This document shows positions 62,467 to 64,000 of a stretch of DNA of 64,000 nucleotides, in pieces. Position 1 is the first letter of the stretch; each line of letters begins with the position of its first letter. The notes under the pieces are model-generated. The model was not told the origin of the DNA. It saw only the letters and a program-made list of their open reading frames with translations, and ran no database searches. The position numbers and the translations under genes are program-made. The DNA comes from Shewanella pneumatophori (GTDB lineage: Bacteria; Pseudomonadota; Gammaproteobacteria; Enterobacterales; Shewanellaceae): assembly GCF_023283895.1 (NCBI RefSeq), contig NZ_JAKILB010000012.1, forward strand, positions 62,001 through 126,000, in the 5' to 3' direction.

Positions 62467-62508
62467 CTTTTGCTTACGCAGGTTACTCGATTCTCGCGAT
62501 TGATTAAC

Positions 62509-63036
62509 CTAGTCTTGGTCGTTTAATTCGCTGGTAGTAGCTGCGTAGGTTTGCATTGTAGCGATTTGTTGTTGCTGAGCTTTAGCATCTACAGTCGCTG
62601 CACGAGCTTGATCATTATTGCTGAGGTAATGCGCAGTTACTGGAGAAACATTGTTACTGTTGCCAGTGACAATGCTAGCCATGTCGCTATAGATCTGATA
62701 TTGCATTTTTGCTTTTCGATACTCGATATAAGCGTTGGCTTTATCGCCATCATTGGGTAACTCTGGCTTAGTCACTGGAGCGTTTTCATCGCTGGATATA
62801 TCGTTAGTAGAGGTACTAGTAGCAGACAGTCTAAGCGCAGTAGCACTTATGGTTACTGTGTCTTGCTGCAGGTGAAGACTTACATTAGCGGCGCTAGGTG
62901 CTATTTGAGTTGCTTGAGTTGATTGAGTTGCTTGATTCAGCGGAGATTGTGGCTGGTTTAGTGGCTGCTCTAATCTCTCCGCACGTGGTGCAGGGGGATT
63001 GCTGTTAAGCGGTGAATTAGCATGAGATACAAGCAT
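62509..63036 (-). CDS. Hypothetical Gln/Asn/Thr-rich protein
   Basis: A 175-residue protein, no signal peptide or membrane segment. The N-terminal half is low complexity (Pro, Asn, Gln, Thr, Ser: QPLNQPQSPLNQATQSTQAT), then LQQDTVTISATALRLSATST, a VxIS-x-A pattern seen in some flagellar and adhesin-associated proteins, then a helical stretch (NAYIEYRKAKMQYQIYSDMASIVTG) and a Gln-rich tail. I do not recognise the family. Confidence 0.6.
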   Translation of the reverse strand: MLVSHANSPLNSNPPAPRAERLEQPLNQPQSPLNQATQSTQATQIAPSAANVSLHLQQDTVTISATALRLSATSTSTNDISSDENAPVTKPELPNDGDKANAYIEYRKAKMQYQIYSDMASIVTGNSNNVSPVTAHYLSNNDQARAATVDAKAQQQQIATMQTYAATTSELNDQD

Positions 63037-63182
63037 AGCGCCTCTGATTTAGTTAGCAAAAATATCAATGTCTTATACTAACGTGTTTTGCAGCGCTTAA
63101 ACTGTACCTAAGCTGAATGGGGTTCTTATAACGATTGGTATAAAAGATTAAAATCCAAATCAAAGTAGAGTCGTGCAGATAC

Positions 63183-63220
63183 AAAAAAGCCTTTTGCAAA
63201 AAAATACAAAAGGCTTTTTC
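63183..63220. terminator. Bidirectional terminator
   Basis: A 13-bp stem AAAAAGCCTTTTG / CAAAAGGCTTTTT (63184-63196 and 63207-63219) lies downstream of the minus-strand DUF3325 gene. Confidence 0.85.
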
Positions 63221-63244
63221 TTTACACTCTTATTTTCATAAACG

Positions 63245-63586
63245 TTAAACGAACTGGTACTGGTTCATCACCACTAATACTGAGCTTAACAATGTGCTGA
63301 TTGCCATTGAGTAAGGTAAAAGCTTGGCACGATAACTGAGCATTAAAATGACCAGCAAGCCTGCAAATGACAGCAGGCCGAAAAACAAAATGCTGCCATA
63401 AGCGGCACCTTGAGTGGCTATACAACCCCAGAATGTGCCTGCAATACCAATCCAACCGGCAACATAGAGCGCTTTTGCTTGTTGCGGGTTAGGGGCTTTG
63501 GCAAACGTATCACGATAGTGTGAAAACATGGCCAAAGCTAATAATCCAAATGCGAGATAGCTAAATCCTAAAAGACTTAAAATCAC
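63245..63586 (-). CDS. DUF3325 membrane protein
   Basis: A 113-residue protein with three to four membrane segments (SYLAFGLLALAMFS, LYVAGWIGIAGTFWGCIA, ILFFGLLSFAGLLVILML, MAISTLLSSVLVVM). Length, pattern and position after a PepSY-type gene fit DUF3325, a small protein found with siderophore or iron uptake genes. It lies 3 bp from the upstream gene, so cotranscribed. Confidence 0.75.
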   Translation of the reverse strand: MILSLLGFSYLAFGLLALAMFSHYRDTFAKAPNPQQAKALYVAGWIGIAGTFWGCIATQGAAYGSILFFGLLSFAGLLVILMLSYRAKLLPYSMAISTLLSSVLVVMNQYQFV

Positions 63587-63589
63587 GGC

Positions 63590-64000
63590 TTATGCTCCCT
63601 CTTTAGTCGCGGTTGAGGCATGGTTAAATCCCTCTTTTGGGCTGCGAACGGCTGCAGCCTTCTTTGGTCTGACAGCAGTTTTGGTGATGAGTTTCGTGCG
63701 AGCAAAAAATAGTGCAGCGCCCATGAATACGCACATAAGGTCAAACCCAACTAGCGGCCATTGCTGTAAATTAATATTATCAATTAAATTGCTGTTAGAA
63801 GTTAGCGCATTCAGTACTGGGATTGCGCAAAGACTCGCGCCGCCAAGTGCTAAGGTAAAGCGCCAAGCCGTTTTGCTGCGGTTAAAGCAGGCTAGAATAC
63901 CTACCGCAGCTAGTGCGATAAAGAAGCTGTTAACTTCCCATTGAGCGCGATTCGCAAGCTCTGTTGGCAATAAACGGTTGGCATAGAAAAATGCTGCTGT
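63590..64000 (-). CDS. PepSY-associated membrane protein, C-terminal part (cut by the window edge)
   Basis: The frame stays open to position 64000, so the 5' end lies beyond the window; only 136 codons are seen. The visible part has FFYANRLLPTELANRAQWEVNSFFIALAAVG followed by three hydrophobic segments and a Lys/Ala-rich tail (TAVRPKKAAAVRSPKEG). This resembles the C terminus of PepSY-TM proteins linked to TonB-dependent iron transport. A TTG at 63970 is only an internal codon. Confidence 0.7.
   Translation of the reverse strand, partial: TAAFFYANRLLPTELANRAQWEVNSFFIALAAVGILACFNRSKTAWRFTLALGGASLCAIPVLNALTSNSNLIDNINLQQWPLVGFDLMCVFMGAALFFARTKLITKTAVRPKKAAAVRSPKEGFNHASTATKEGA

Overview
The window is chromosomal DNA from a gammaproteobacterium, most likely a Shewanella-like member of the Alteromonadales. 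I infer this from protein style and from a familiar gene order (mazG-pyrG-eno-ftsB-ispD-ispF-truD-surE-pcm-nlpD-rpoS / mutS / recA-alaS-csrA-tRNAs). I could not run a database search, so the genus is a judgement.

Region by region. Positions 1-18400 hold housekeeping genes: nucleotide clean-up (mazG), CTP synthesis (pyrG), glycolysis (eno), division (ftsB), isoprenoid synthesis (ispD, ispF), tRNA pseudouridylation (truD), the stationary-phase block surE-pcm-nlpD-rpoS, convergent mutS, SOS-controlled recA, alaS and csrA. Neither recX (recA-alaS gap) nor an aspartokinase gene (alaS-csrA gap) is present. Positions 18743-19912 carry ten tRNA genes (seven Arg-ACG, three Ser-GCU), part of which is a recent 365-bp-offset tandem duplication. 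A secreted sulfatase (20462-22012) is followed by a tightly overlapped MoxR/DUF58/DUF4381/BatA/BatB-TPR/BatD operon (22110-28627). After a 741-bp gap comes the sodium-pumping oxaloacetate decarboxylase operon oadGAB (29369-32592).

Positions 32810-41167 are the most distinctive part: a three-gene type I secretion unit (ABC exporter, HlyD-type adaptor, and a 1761-residue protein made almost wholly of calcium-binding RTX nonapeptides with no recognisable enzyme or adhesin domain). Part of its repeat array has a higher-order 36-residue period.

From 41176 onward are accessory and housekeeping genes: a small membrane protein, a dicarboxylate/amino-acid symporter, an M16 lipoprotein peptidase, gshA, two lipoproteins (one lytic-transglycosylase-like), a chemoreceptor, a GAF-GGDEF cyclase, purE (without purK), an ECF sigma factor with a probable anti-sigma partner, a Tricorn-like S41 protease, an HlyD/DUF2955 efflux pair, a SYLF-like lipoprotein, an OsmC-like protein, an unknown Q/N-rich protein, and at the right edge a DUF3325 gene next to a truncated PepSY-type membrane gene, a pair often linked to iron uptake.

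Several starts were moved from the longest open frame to codons with a ribosome binding site; TTG or GTG starts are used by at least six genes. All names come from motifs, length and context.
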